DNA from: JADJOM01 sp046327715
Lineage (GTDB): Bacteria > Gemmatimonadota > Gemmatimonadetes > Gemmatimonadales > GWC2-71-9
Length of the DNA stretch: 64,000 bases
Direction: 5' to 3'
Assembly (NCBI GenBank): GCA_046327715.1
Contig: JAXLXY010000001.1
Coordinates: forward strand, 1-64,000
The notes beneath the pieces are model-generated. The model worked only from the letters and a program-made list of their open reading frames with translations. It was not told where the DNA came from and made no database searches. Position 1 is the stretch's first letter; each line of letters starts with the position of its first letter. The translations under genes and the position numbers were made by a program. Below are positions 50,201 to 58,182 of the stretch, in pieces.

Positions 50201-50589
50201 TCCGGTCCGCGCACCCCGATCGCCTGCGCCGACTCGGCATCCGCCAGCGCGAGCAGCGCCGTGCTGGTACCGGCGGCGGCTGGTTCCAGGTGAGCCCGCA
50301 ACGCCCCCTGCCGGAATCCCGACGCCTCCAGCCGCTCCGCGACCCATCCCGGCGAGAGGCCGGCCAGCTGTCGGCGGGACCGCACCAGCAGCAGCCCGGC
50401 CACCGCGAGCACGGTGCCCCACGTGGCGAGGACCCACCAGGGCTGGTCGAACCAGCCGAGGCGGGCGGCCCACGCCGCGGCGCCCAGCAGCGCGCAGGCG
50501 AGCCCGAGCACGGCACCGGCCCACGAGGCCAGCGCCAGCCGGCGGAAGCCGGTGCGCAGGGCGTCGAGGCGCTCCCCCGTCTGGCTCAC
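47278..50589 (-). CDS. DUF4175 membrane protein with long Gln/Glu-rich coiled coil
   Basis: The product is 1103 residues. The N-terminus has two hydrophobic helices (~22-45 and ~50-70) and a third near 140-160, then Ig-like beta regions (~165-480). From ~500 to 1000 it is almost entirely helical and rich in Gln, Glu, Ala and Arg (e.g. EAQELTQQQEQW, AEQAQQAADQMRQAAQ), predicted coiled coil, with a Met/Gln/Gly-rich stretch (QMAQQQGQMGQQAGGM). The pattern fits DUF4175, found with DUF4159 and BatA-type genes in Bacteroidetes and Gemmatimonadota. Start is a GTG with GTGA overlap to DUF4159. Role unknown. Confidence 0.85.
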   Translation of the reverse strand: MSQTGERLDALRTGFRRLALASWAGAVLGLACALLGAAAWAARLGWFDQPWWVLATWGTVLAVAGLLLVRSRRQLAGLSPGWVAERLEASGFRQGALRAHLEPAAAGTSTALLALADAESAQAIGVRGPELLRPALERFRRGALLGLGGLVAGVVLLGSARPTHGRPALLWRPVEAWTATVAPLRLTVSEAEVDRGESVAVAVTAPGRERAILWVRTPGESWRGQGLVLDSAGRGAATLGPLEQDLFVRVTSGGRGSDTLAVRVRLPAFLGTLTLTARYPRYLGLEDEPVPTDGDTVALPEGTRLETVGEATAGLATAAWRAGTLQVSLGVDEGRFRGSFVPSGLRTWELALQPATGRPLAGDTVRVPIVVVPDSAPRIEVPVPGADTLVPLTLRVPLVVDVQDDHGLTRVTVESRRISRLGFEDPARLEAVPLPEGIRDRAILPFELDLNQRGLLPGDTVRFLVRATDNAPAPHVARSREYVLRLPTLSEVREATRETSQQVSRRLDSIAQASRQLERQTEDLAQERPRPTGAEAGSTEESLSFENAKRAENVAQSQEQLLREAESVREAVEALRQSAEAAGLNDPAWQQRLQEIQEQLERAITPELREQLAELQQALRDLDPERSREALERLAEAQQQLREALERSRELFKRAALEGDMANLTAEAQELTQQQEQWASQVPAVDSARASREERALAERADSLASALQQLAEQLGEQSAERQAGVEQAAEQAQQAADQMRQAAQSASKGQKPQAQQQGREAARKLEPVSEQLDQERQQMQEQWREEIIHALDQALADASRLAERQLAVTEALRRGEATPSVRAEQGAIEEGVERLLEQMKEASGKNALVGQQTSVALAAGRDNMRSAREALATAAPNPREAGRRAGEAVDALNAAAHSLLRSRSSVEGAGSGSGLQEAMQQMSQMAQQQGQMGQQAGGMLPMMGQGGSQMQEQLRALGARQRALAERLERMRAGGQIPGAAEMSQEAKDLARSLEAGRLDRQTVERQERLFRRMLDAGRTLQGQEEDQKQERQSTTASGDSVRLPPALRRRLGDEGSALQIPTWEELQSLSPDERRRVVEYFRRLADTPEPASPPPANRPPR

Positions 50590-51275
50590 GGGGCGGCCCC
50601 CGCGAAGCCCACGGCGTAGGCGAACAGGTTCACACCCATGCGGAGCGCGGCCTCGTGCTTCTCGGGCGGATCGCGGTGCACCTCGGGATCCTCCCAGCCG
50701 TCGCCGAGGTCGCACTGGTAGTCGTAGAAGACCGCCAGCCGGCCGTCGAGGAAGATCCCGAAGCCCTGGGCCGGCTTGCCATCGTGCTCGTGGATCTTGG
50801 GGAGACCCTGCGGGAAGTCGTACACCAGGTGATACACCGGGTGGGTGAGGGGCACTTCCTCGAGCGGGTGGTCCGGAAAGAGGCGCGCCATCTCGCGGCG
50901 GAACGACTCATCCAGCCCATAGTTGTCGCTGGCGTGCAGGAATCCGCCGGCCAGCAGCCAGCGCCGGAGTATGGCCCCCTCCTGGTCACTGAAGTGGATG
51001 TTTCCATGACCTGTGAGGTGGATGTAGGCGACGTTCCAGATTTCGTCATCCACCAGGCGCACGACCTTTTCCCGCTCGGTCACCCGGAGCCCGGTGCGCC
51101 GCCCGATGGCCTGCAGCAGGTTGGGCAGCGACGACGGATTGGCGTACCAGTCTCCGCCCCCGTCATAGTGCAGCCGCCCGATCGCCATGGTGCCCGCGAC
51201 CGGACCCGGCGCCTGGCCCGCGGCCGGCGCCCCGGCCAGCAGGAGGGCGAAGAGGACCCCACGGCTCCCGATCAT
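50586..51275 (-). CDS. DUF4159 secreted protein
   Basis: The product is 229 residues. A signal peptide is followed by GRLHYDGGGDWYANPSSLPNLLQA, then VVRLVDDEIWNVAYIHLTGHGNIHFSDQEGAILRRWLLAGGFLHASDNYG, FRREMARLFPDHPLEEVPLTHPVYH, and DGRLAVFYDYQCDLGDGWED, which is the DUF4159 pattern (a GATase1-like sandwich). The ATG overlaps rsmI's stop. In other bacteria the family is linked with MoxR/BatA-type genes; none is present here, only DUF4175 and TPR. Function unknown. Confidence 0.88.
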   Translation of the reverse strand: MIGSRGVLFALLLAGAPAAGQAPGPVAGTMAIGRLHYDGGGDWYANPSSLPNLLQAIGRRTGLRVTEREKVVRLVDDEIWNVAYIHLTGHGNIHFSDQEGAILRRWLLAGGFLHASDNYGLDESFRREMARLFPDHPLEEVPLTHPVYHLVYDFPQGLPKIHEHDGKPAQGFGIFLDGRLAVFYDYQCDLGDGWEDPEVHRDPPEKHEAALRMGVNLFAYAVGFAGAAP

Positions 51276-52111
51276 GGCAGCGACGTCACAATCCGGTACG
51301 CCTCGTTGCGTGGAATGCCGAGCTCCTGGACGAGTTGCTGGACGGCGTCCTTCCGCGACAGCCCGGCGGCGAGCAGCCGCACGGCGTGTGCACCGGCATC
51401 GGGAGGAGTCTCCGCGGGAGACGCGCCTTCCGGCCGTCCGGCCACAACGACCGTCAACTCACCGCGCGGTTCACTGGCTTCGTAGTACGCGGCGAGTTCG
51501 GCCAGGGTTCCGGCCCGGAACTCCTCATAGAGCTTGGTGAGCTCGCGGGCAACCACAGCGGGTCGGTCGGCCCCGGCCACCCGGGAAAGATCCGTGAGCA
51601 GGTCGGCGAGTCGCGGCGGGGCCTCGTACAGCACCACGGTCCAGGGACTGGCCCCCGCCTGCTGCAGCAGTCGCTCGCGCTCCCGGCCCTTGCGCGGGAT
51701 GAAGCCCAGGAAGAGGTAGCGGTCGGCCGGGAGGCCTGAGGCGGAGAGGGCCGTGGTCACGGCGCTCGGGCCGGGGATCGGCACCACCCGGAGCCCCGCC
51801 GCCCGAACCGCCTCCACCAGCGACTCCCCGGGGTCCGATACCCCGGGAGTGCCGGCGTCGGTCACCAGGGCCACGTCCCGGCCATCGGCCAGGATCTCGA
51901 GCAGGGCATCGCGCCGGCGCTCCGGGGAGTGCGCATGGAAGCTGAGCACCTTGGGGTGGGCATCGAGGTGACTCAGCAGGCCACGGATCCGCCGGGTGTC
52001 CTCGGCGGCCACCACGGGCACCGTCCGCAGGATGGCCTCGGCGCGGTGGCTCAGGTCGCCGAGGTTGCCGAGCGGGGTGGCGACGACGTAAAGGGTGGCG
52101 GGCTCGGACAT
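51272..52111 (-). CDS. rsmI: 16S rRNA (cytidine1402-2'-O)-methyltransferase
   Basis: The product is 279 residues. SAM-dependent tetrapyrrole-methylase-like fold: YVVATPLGNLGDLSHRAEAIL, AAEDTRRIRGLLSHL, SFHAHSPERR, LVTDAGTPGVSDPGE, PIPGPSAVTTALSASGLP and FLGFIPRKGRER. It adds the 2'-O-methyl at C1402 of 16S rRNA, with RsmH. The C-terminal HTH-like tail (DAVQQLVQELGIPRNEAYRI) is the standard ending. It heads the overlapping DUF4159-DUF4175-TPR series. Confidence 0.97.
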   Translation of the reverse strand: MSEPATLYVVATPLGNLGDLSHRAEAILRTVPVVAAEDTRRIRGLLSHLDAHPKVLSFHAHSPERRRDALLEILADGRDVALVTDAGTPGVSDPGESLVEAVRAAGLRVVPIPGPSAVTTALSASGLPADRYLFLGFIPRKGRERERLLQQAGASPWTVVLYEAPPRLADLLTDLSRVAGADRPAVVARELTKLYEEFRAGTLAELAAYYEASEPRGELTVVVAGRPEGASPAETPPDAGAHAVRLLAAGLSRKDAVQQLVQELGIPRNEAYRIVTSLP

Positions 52112-52157
52112 ACCGGAATCTAGGGGCGTGGCTGGCCCGCGGGCGACCGGAAAACCC

Positions 52158-52195
52158 GACGGGGGAAGGAGCGCCCGTGGCCCCCTTCCCCCGTC
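52158..52195 (-). terminator. Rho-independent terminator of trxA
   Basis: GACGGGGGAAGG (52158-52169) pairs perfectly with CCTTCCCCCGTC (52184-52195). Read on the minus strand, the stem is followed by GGGTTTTCC, a short T-run. It lies 29 bases after the trxA stop, before rsmI. Confidence 0.75.
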
Positions 52196-52223
52196 CGCTG
52201 TCCCGGCGCGCCGCGGCGGGCGG

Positions 52224-52562
52224 TCAGCCGAGGTGCTGCTCGATCTTGCCCTGGAGGATCGTCTTGATCCGGGGATCGGCGCCGACCACCGTGTCGACGT
52301 GCTTCCCGTCCTTGAAGAACATGATCGTCGGGATGGAGCGGACGTTGAACTTCACGGCCGTCTCCTGGTTGGCGTCGGTGTCCAGCTTGGCCACCTTGAG
52401 CTTGCCCTGGTACTGGTCGGCGAGCTGGTCCACCACCGGCGCGATGGCCTGGCAGGGGCCACACCACACGGCCCAGAAGTCCACCAGCGCGAGACCCTGC
52501 ATCTGCTGGATCTCGGTGGCGAAGTTGGCGTCGGTCACGTTCACGATGTTCGCGCTGGCCAT
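52224..52562 (-). CDS. trxA: Thioredoxin
   Basis: The product is 112 residues with the redox motif WCGPC (in VDFWAVWCGPCQAIAPV), then VDQLADQYQGKLKVAKLDTDAN, the cis-proline SIPTIMFF and the terminal helix. A cytoplasmic disulfide reductase. AAAGGACC lies upstream of the ATG as a Shine-Dalgarno. It is a monocistronic gene with its own terminator, divergent from mce. Confidence 0.98.
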   Translation of the reverse strand: MASANIVNVTDANFATEIQQMQGLALVDFWAVWCGPCQAIAPVVDQLADQYQGKLKVAKLDTDANQETAVKFNVRSIPTIMFFKDGKHVDTVVGADPRIKTILQGKIEQHLG

Positions 52563-52673
52563 GCGTCCCTGGTCCTTTCACGTTACTTTGCCGGCGACAG
52601 CCCGGCGCCGTCGCCCTCAACACTCCGCGGCGCGACGAGCCGACCTCCCGGCCCATTCTGCCGCCTGGTGCCC

Positions 52674-53069
52674 ATGCCTTCCACGCCCCGCATCGCCCAT
52701 CTCGGGGTGGCCGTCGAGAACATCGAGGCCGCCCTCGCGTTCTACCGTGACGTCCTGGGCCTGCAGCCCGGCCCCGTGCAAGAGGCGGACGGCGCCCGGA
52801 TCGTCTCCCTTCCCTTCGGCGAGTCCGAGGTCGAGCTGCTCGAACCCCGCACCCCGGACGGCCCGATCGCGAAGTTCCTGGCGAAGCGCGGGCCGGGCAT
52901 CCACCATGTCTGCTACCGGGTGCCCGACCTCGAGGCCGCGCTGGCCGCCTGCCGCGCCGCCGGGTACCGCCTGGTGGACGACACGCCGCGCACCGGCGCC
53001 GGCGGCCATCGTATCGCGTTCGTCCACCCCAAGTCCACGGCCGGCATCCTGATCGAGCTGACCGAGTAG
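52674..53069 (+). CDS. mce: Methylmalonyl-CoA epimerase
   Basis: The product is 131 residues, VOC fold. Seen: RIAHLGVAVENIEAALAFYRDVLG (first metal histidine), FGESEVELLEP, FLAKRGPGIHHVCYRV (second histidine), and GTAGILIELTE-like end with the metal glutamate. It epimerises methylmalonyl-CoA in propionate metabolism. The mutase is not in the window. The start at 52674 was picked because the family pattern begins at once; divergent from trxA. A generic glyoxalase/dioxygenase is less likely. Confidence 0.88.
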   Translation: MPSTPRIAHLGVAVENIEAALAFYRDVLGLQPGPVQEADGARIVSLPFGESEVELLEPRTPDGPIAKFLAKRGPGIHHVCYRVPDLEAALAACRAAGYRLVDDTPRTGAGGHRIAFVHPKSTAGILIELTE

Positions 53070-53073
53070 CGCG

Positions 53074-53553
53074 TCAGGGCGCCGACTGCGCCGGGGTGCA
53101 GGATCGCCCCGGGGTGCCCACCTGGTTCAGGTCGATTGCGACCACGATCCAGCCATGCTTCCCGGCCGAGAGCACGGTGAACGGCACCTGTTTGTTGCAC
53201 CTGGAGGCATCCGCGTCGGTGCGCTCGAACTCCACCTGCACCGCACGCCGGTCGGTCTGCGTCGGCACCACCTCGGTGCGCACCAGGCGGAACGGCGAGC
53301 GGCGGAGAAAGGACTGCGCCACGACCAGCCGGTCCCGGTAGTCGGCCGGCTGCCCCGTAATGGCCGCGGGGCCCTTGGAGGTTCCCCAGAACCGGGCCAT
53401 CCGGGTGATATTGCTGTCGGCCACGGCCTGCATGAAGTTGCGCACCGCGGCTTCAGGCGTGGTGGCGGTATCGTCCGGCGACGCTCCGGCGGCGGACCCG
53501 CCACCACACCCGAGCACCACGCACAGCAGGCCCAGCATCAGTCGTCGGGACAC
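53074..53553 (-). CDS. Small lipoprotein of unknown function
   Basis: The product is 159 residues from a GTG at 53553 with an excellent upstream GGAGGA site. The N-terminus has a lipobox, VVLGC, followed by GGGSAAGASPDD. The mature domain (AAVRNFMQAVADSNITRMARFWGTSKG, VAQSFLRRSPFRLVRTE, QVEFERTDADASRCNKQVPFTVL) resembles the NTF2/DUF4878-like accessory domains, with two cysteines (RCNK and RSCT). The role is unknown. It ends four bases after, and converges with, mce, and is divergent from pdxJ. Confidence 0.72.
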   Translation of the reverse strand: MSRRLMLGLLCVVLGCGGGSAAGASPDDTATTPEAAVRNFMQAVADSNITRMARFWGTSKGPAAITGQPADYRDRLVVAQSFLRRSPFRLVRTEVVPTQTDRRAVQVEFERTDADASRCNKQVPFTVLSAGKHGWIVVAIDLNQVGTPGRSCTPAQSAP

Positions 53554-53614
53554 GCCGTCCTCCACGGAGCGGGATGCGAAGTGCGCAACATAAACGCGGC
53601 CTCTGGAGCGGGCA

Positions 53615-54346
53615 ATGACGCGCATGCGGTTGTACGTCAACATTGATCACGTGGCCACGGTGCGGCAGGCGCGTCGCACCGACGAGCCCGACCCGGTGGA
53701 TGCCGCGCTGCTCGCGGAGGCGAACGGCGCCGACGGCATCACGGCGCACCTGCGGGAGGACCGGCGCCACATCCAGGACGAGGACATCGAGCGGCTGGCC
53801 GCCACGGTGCGCACGCTGCTCAATCTCGAGCTCGCGCTCAGCGAGGAGATCGTGGCACTGGCCTGCCGGCTCCGTCCCTTCCAGGCCACCCTCGTGCCGG
53901 AGCGGCGCGAGGAGGTCACCACCGAGGGCGGACTCAACCTGGCCGCCGATCCGGGCCGCCTCGCGGCGGTCATCACGCGCCTGAGTGCGGCGGGGGTGCG
54001 GGTCAGCCTGTTCATCGATCCGACGCTGGAGAGCGTGGAACGGGCCCGCACCCTGGGTGTCCCCGCCGTCGAACTGCACACCGGCCGCTACGCGCATCAC
54101 TGGCGCGAGGGCGGCGCGGCCCTGGCCGAGCTTTCGGCCGCGGCCCGGCGGGGGCGGGAGCTCGGGCTGGCGGTCCACGCCGGCCATGGGCTCACTTATA
54201 GGAATGTGACGCCCGTCGCCGCGATTCCCGAGCTCGAGGAGCTGAATATCGGGCACAGCATCGTGAGCCGGGCCATGGCCATCGGCCTCGGCGCCGCCAC
54301 CCTGGAGATGCGCCGCCTGGTGGACGCCGCCCGGGCCACGATTTGA
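53615..54346 (+). CDS. pdxJ: Pyridoxine 5'-phosphate synthase
   Basis: The product is 243 residues. TIM barrel: LYVNIDHVATVRQARRTDEPDPVDAALLAEANGADGIT, HLREDRRHIQDEDI, NLELALSEEIV, VPERREEVTTEGGLN, SLFIDPT, VELHTGRYA and VHAGHGLTYRNV. It makes pyridoxine 5'-phosphate from 1-deoxyxylulose 5-phosphate and 3-amino-2-oxopropyl phosphate. GGAG at 53605-53608 supports the ATG at 53615. Divergent from the lipoprotein gene. Confidence 0.97.
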   Translation: MTRMRLYVNIDHVATVRQARRTDEPDPVDAALLAEANGADGITAHLREDRRHIQDEDIERLAATVRTLLNLELALSEEIVALACRLRPFQATLVPERREEVTTEGGLNLAADPGRLAAVITRLSAAGVRVSLFIDPTLESVERARTLGVPAVELHTGRYAHHWREGGAALAELSAAARRGRELGLAVHAGHGLTYRNVTPVAAIPELEELNIGHSIVSRAMAIGLGAATLEMRRLVDAARATI

Positions 54347-54380
54347 CCCGGCCCCCGTCCTCTCCTACACTAAAGGCCAC

Positions 54381-56207
54381 ATGAATCAGCCGCTCGGACT
54401 GGACGACTTCTTCGTACTCGAGGCCGGGGAGTACCTCGTGCGCCTGAGCGCGCTCGCGGCCAGCCCGGCCCCGCCGAGCGGCGAGGAGCTGGTGCGCTTC
54501 ACCCGCGCGCTCCGCGGCAGCGCCCTGATGGCCAACCAGCCGGCGATCGCGCGCGCGGCCAACGCCCTCGAGCACCTGCTCCGCGGCTACCGGGATGGCC
54601 GGCTGGAGTGGACCGCCGAGTTGCCTGCCCGCACCCGCGAGGCCGTCGACGTCCTCCGCACCCTGGTGGAGCGGGTCCGGACCTGGACGCCCGACGACGC
54701 CGCGCGGGCCGAGCGCCTGGCCCTCGACCTCGAGCAGGCAGCGGGCAGCGCCGCCAGCCGCCCCGCCGCACCGGCGGGCGCGCAGTCGGATGCCGGGGTC
54801 CGCGCCTTCCTGGCACGGGAGGCCGCGGCCCTCGGCAGCGCGCTCGACCAGACGGCCAAGAGCCTCGCCACCGGCACCACGTCGGAAGAGGTGCTCGGTG
54901 CCCTCGTCCGGCGGCTGCTCCCGCTGCGGGGCCTCGCCGCGCTCACGGATTATCCTCCCCTGCCCGACCTGCTCGACGGCATCGAGCGCACCGCGGTGAG
55001 CCTGAGCCGGCTCGAACTGCCCCCGCGCGCCGGCGCGGAGCGCCTGGCGGCCGCGGCCGATGCCCTGGTGCGGGGCGCACGGGAGATCGCCGACCGCGGC
55101 CGCCCCGACCCGCACGGGCAGGAATTCCAGCGCTTCGCCGGACTCCTGCTGCATCCGACCGCCGACGCGGACAGCGCCCCGGTCGTCGACATCGAGGCGC
55201 TCTACTTCACGGGTGAGGATGGCCTCGTCAAGCGCGGCCTGGCCCCGAAGCCGGAGCCCCGGCAACCCCTGGCCGCGGCCGCCGTGGTGAGTCGCGGCGA
55301 GCACCTGGTACAGGCCGCCGACGAGCTGGCCGAGGCGTCGTCGACGGCACAGCGCGACCTGCGGTTCCATGTGCTGCTCCAGGACCTGCGCACCCTGGCT
55401 GCCGGGCTGCCCGCCGGGCTCGACGTGAGCGTCGAGGCCTTCGCCGCCTCCGCCCGGTCCGCCATCCTCCGCGGGGCAGCCGCCGCCGAGCCGCAGCGCT
55501 TCGCCGATTGCGTTCGCGAGGCGGGCACCCGGCTGCGCGGCTACACCGAGATCACCCAGCCCGGCACCCTTGCCGCCGGCTTCGAGCCGCTGGTTGCGCG
55601 CCTGGAACGGCTGGGCTCGGCCGAGATGCCGCCGCCGGCGGTCGCGGTGGTCGACCGGATGTCGGTGCCGCTGGCGGCCGCGCCACCCGAGGCGCCGGTG
55701 GTGCCGATCGAGTCCCTGGCGCCCGAGGCCGAGCCTGAGCCCGAGCCTTCGCCGACGCCGGTCGATCCCTACGCGCACCTCCCGATCGTCCCGATCGAGT
55801 CGCTCGCGCCGGACGAGGAGCCGGTGCCGGCGGCGGCCGCAGCGCCCCCGGCCGCGCCCGTCCCGACCGTGGCCGCCATGCCGCTCCCGCCGGCGGTGGA
55901 GCTTCCCGGTGCGGACGATGGCTGGGATATCGCGGCGAGCTTCCTCAGCTACGAGGCACTGGTAGCCGGCCGTTCGGTCAGGCCGGTGGCCGCGAGCGCG
56001 CCGGCGCCAGCCCCGCCTGCCCCCGCCCCGGCCGACACCGTGGTGGACATCGACGACCTGCTCTACCACGGCCGCGCGGCACTGGAACGCGCCGAGGAAC
56101 TGCGCCGCGAACTGCGCGCCCTGAACGCCCGCGCCACCTCCCTCACCACCCTCCAGCCCCTCGTGGATGAACTGCTCGACCTCGTCGAGCTTGCCATCGC
56201 AGACTGA
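54381..56207 (+). CDS. Degenerate Hpt-like protein with long acidic/proline-rich region
   Basis: The product is 608 residues. The first ~75 read like a CheA P1/Hpt helix bundle: FFVLEAGEYLVRLSALAAS and ELVRFTRALRGSALMANQPAIARAANALEHLLRGY. In canonical Hpt domains the phosphorylated histidine is in 'FR..HTLKGSA'; here residue 42 is arginine. The centre is helical, Ala/Arg-rich. Repeated VPIESLAP and VVDI(E/D).L.Y.G motifs occur near 275, 440-470 and 565, with Pro/Glu linkers between. No kinase or response-regulator domain is seen. Likely a scaffold of a signalling complex; activity in phosphotransfer is doubtful. Confidence 0.6.
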   Translation: MNQPLGLDDFFVLEAGEYLVRLSALAASPAPPSGEELVRFTRALRGSALMANQPAIARAANALEHLLRGYRDGRLEWTAELPARTREAVDVLRTLVERVRTWTPDDAARAERLALDLEQAAGSAASRPAAPAGAQSDAGVRAFLAREAAALGSALDQTAKSLATGTTSEEVLGALVRRLLPLRGLAALTDYPPLPDLLDGIERTAVSLSRLELPPRAGAERLAAAADALVRGAREIADRGRPDPHGQEFQRFAGLLLHPTADADSAPVVDIEALYFTGEDGLVKRGLAPKPEPRQPLAAAAVVSRGEHLVQAADELAEASSTAQRDLRFHVLLQDLRTLAAGLPAGLDVSVEAFAASARSAILRGAAAAEPQRFADCVREAGTRLRGYTEITQPGTLAAGFEPLVARLERLGSAEMPPPAVAVVDRMSVPLAAAPPEAPVVPIESLAPEAEPEPEPSPTPVDPYAHLPIVPIESLAPDEEPVPAAAAAPPAAPVPTVAAMPLPPAVELPGADDGWDIAASFLSYEALVAGRSVRPVAASAPAPAPPAPAPADTVVDIDDLLYHGRAALERAEELRRELRALNARATSLTTLQPLVDELLDLVELAIAD

Positions 56208-56211
56208 CACC

Positions 56212-57231
56212 TTGACCGCACCCGCTCCCGCTCGCCGCACCCCGGTCTGGCAGATCCTGGCCGGGGTCGCCATCTCGGCCGTCCTGCTCTACGTCTCGCT
56301 GCGCGGCATCCACTTCGGCGAAGTCCTGGCCCACGTGCGGACCGCGCGGCTGGCGCCGATGGTCCTCGCCGTGGTGATCGCCACCATCCCGTTCGTGGTG
56401 CGGATCTTCCGCTGGCGGATCCTGCTGCGCGGTGACGACGGCCGTACCCTGCCGATCCTGCCCCTGTGGCACGCGATCGCGATGGGCTTCATGGCCAACA
56501 ACGTCCTGCCGCTCCGCATGGGCGAGGTCGTCCGGACATTCGCGGCGAGCCAGCTGACCCAGACCCGCTTCACCTCCGTGCTGGCTTCCATCGCGGTGGA
56601 ACGCCTCTTCGACGCCCTGACCGTCGTGACCCTGCTGGCCGTCGGGCTGCTGACGGTGACCCTCCCGGAAAGCGCGGTCGCCGGTTTCGGGATCGGACGG
56701 ATCGTGACCGTCGCCGGGATCGCGGCGGTGGGGGGGCTGGTGGCGGGAGGCCTGGTCGTGGCCTTCCCGCTCGCGGCCGAGCGGATGGTGCGGCGGCTGG
56801 TGCCGGGCGAGAAGCTGGCGCAGCGCCTGGTGGCGATCATCGAGGGCATCCGGCACGGCCTCTCGGTGCTGAGTTCGCCGGGGCGCATCCTCGGGGCGGC
56901 CTTCTGGTCGCTCGGCGTCTGGGGGCTCTCGGCCCTGTCCTTCTACGTGATGTTCGCCGCCTTCGGGATCGAGGTGGACTTCTCCGGCGCGCTGCTCATG
57001 CAGGGCCTGATCATGTTCGGGATCGCGCTGCCGTCCACGCCGGGCTACGTCGGCGCCTTCGAGCTGCCGATCATCGCGGTCCTGGCGCTCTACGGCGTGG
57101 ACAAGAGCCTGGCCGCGGCGTACGCCCTGACCTACCACGTGCTCACCTTCCTGCCGATCACGCTGCTCGGCGCCTGGTCGGTCGCGCGCACCAACCTGGG
57201 CCTCGCCGCGCTCCGCCGCCCGCCGGCATGA
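56212..57231 (+). CDS. UPF0104 / lysylphosphatidylglycerol synthase-type membrane protein
   Basis: The product is ~339 residues with about eight hydrophobic helices. Seen: LLYVSLRGIHFGEVLAHVR, ATIPFVVRIFRWRILL, GFMANNVLPLRMGEVVRTFAASQLT, VLASIAVERLFDALTV and ALPSTPGYVGAFELPIIAVL, a clear UPF0104 (YbhN/AglD flippase-like) signature. Such proteins are flippase or lipid-modification factors. The start is uncertain: a TTG at 56212 is chosen (no clear Shine-Dalgarno), while ATG 56167 would overlap the previous gene by 40 bases. It overlaps ispE by ATGA. Confidence 0.82.
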   Translation: MTAPAPARRTPVWQILAGVAISAVLLYVSLRGIHFGEVLAHVRTARLAPMVLAVVIATIPFVVRIFRWRILLRGDDGRTLPILPLWHAIAMGFMANNVLPLRMGEVVRTFAASQLTQTRFTSVLASIAVERLFDALTVVTLLAVGLLTVTLPESAVAGFGIGRIVTVAGIAAVGGLVAGGLVVAFPLAAERMVRRLVPGEKLAQRLVAIIEGIRHGLSVLSSPGRILGAAFWSLGVWGLSALSFYVMFAAFGIEVDFSGALLMQGLIMFGIALPSTPGYVGAFELPIIAVLALYGVDKSLAAAYALTYHVLTFLPITLLGAWSVARTNLGLAALRRPPA

Positions 57232-58118
57232 ACAGCGCCGTGGCCGTGGCGGCCCACGCCAAGGTGAACCTGTTCCTCCGGGTGCTGGCCCGGGAAGAGT
57301 CCGGGTACCACGGACTCGAGACCCTGTTCTGCCTGGTGTCGCTGGCCGACCGGCTGCGCGCGGAGCGCCGGGACGGGCAGGCGATCACCCTCGAGGTGAC
57401 CGGCGCGGAGTGCGGACCGCCGGCGCAGAACCTCGCGGTGCGGGCCGCCGAGCTCGTGCTGGCCGCCACCGGGCGGCGCTTCGGGGTGCACCTGACCCTC
57501 GAGAAGCGGATCCCGGTCCAGGGCGGGCTGGGTGGTGGCTCGAGCGACGCGGCCGCGGCCCTGCTCGCCGTGAACGCGCTCGCGGCGCACGCCGTCCCGC
57601 GACACGAACTGCTGCAGTTCGCGGCACGGCTGGGGAGCGATGTCCCGTTCTTCATCGGCGGCGGCCCGCTGGCGCTGGCCTGGGGGCACGGCGAACGGAT
57701 GCTGCGGCTCCCGCCCCTGCCCTCCGCACCGGCGCTCCTGCTGCAGCCGCCGGTGGGCGTGAGCACGCCGGATGCCTTCCGCCAGGTCGATGTCGCGCGC
57801 CAGGGGGTCGGGGTGCGCGGTGCCGTCGCGCTCCACCTCGAGGCGCTGCAGAGCTGGGGAAGCGTCGGGCGGCTGGCCGGCAACGACTTCGAGTTCGCCC
57901 TCTTCGGGCGCCATCCGGAACTCCGCCAGGCCTTCGAGGCCCTGGCCGGGACCCACCCCTTGCTCTGCCGGATGACCGGTTCCGGCTCCACCATCCTGGC
58001 CGTCTACCGTACCGCCAGGGAGCGGGAGGACGCCCGGCAGCAGCTTCCCCCACGCCTCGGCCGCTGCCTCTCCGTCGAGACCCTGGCCGCCCCGCCTGCC
58101 CCCCCCGAGGCCGCCTAG
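57228..58118 (+). CDS. ispE: 4-diphosphocytidyl-2-C-methyl-D-erythritol kinase
   Basis: The product is 296 residues. GHMP kinase fold: AHAKVNLFLRVL, GYHGLETLFCLVSLADRL, NLAVRAAELV, the ATP loop PVQGGLGGGSSDAAAALLAVN, RLGSDVPFFIGGGPLALAWG, NDFEF, and CRMTGSGSTILAVY. It phosphorylates CDP-ME in the MEP isoprenoid pathway. The ATG overlaps the UPF0104 stop, so they are co-translated. A hairpin terminator and tRNA-Gln follow. Confidence 0.97.
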   Translation: MNSAVAVAAHAKVNLFLRVLAREESGYHGLETLFCLVSLADRLRAERRDGQAITLEVTGAECGPPAQNLAVRAAELVLAATGRRFGVHLTLEKRIPVQGGLGGGSSDAAAALLAVNALAAHAVPRHELLQFAARLGSDVPFFIGGGPLALAWGHGERMLRLPPLPSAPALLLQPPVGVSTPDAFRQVDVARQGVGVRGAVALHLEALQSWGSVGRLAGNDFEFALFGRHPELRQAFEALAGTHPLLCRMTGSGSTILAVYRTAREREDARQQLPPRLGRCLSVETLAAPPAPPEAA

Positions 58119-58146
58119 GTCCTGTGCCGGCTTGGGCTTCCCGGTG

Positions 58147-58165
58147 GCCGGGGGCTGGCCCCGGC
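58147..58165 (+). terminator. Terminator after ispE
   Basis: GCCGGGG (58147-58153) pairs with CCCCGGC (58159-58165) with a five-base loop. GCTACTTTTC follows, giving a short T-run. It lies 28 bases after the ispE stop and 17 bases before tRNA-Gln. Confidence 0.6.
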
Positions 58166-58182
58166 GCTACTTTTCGGCTCGC

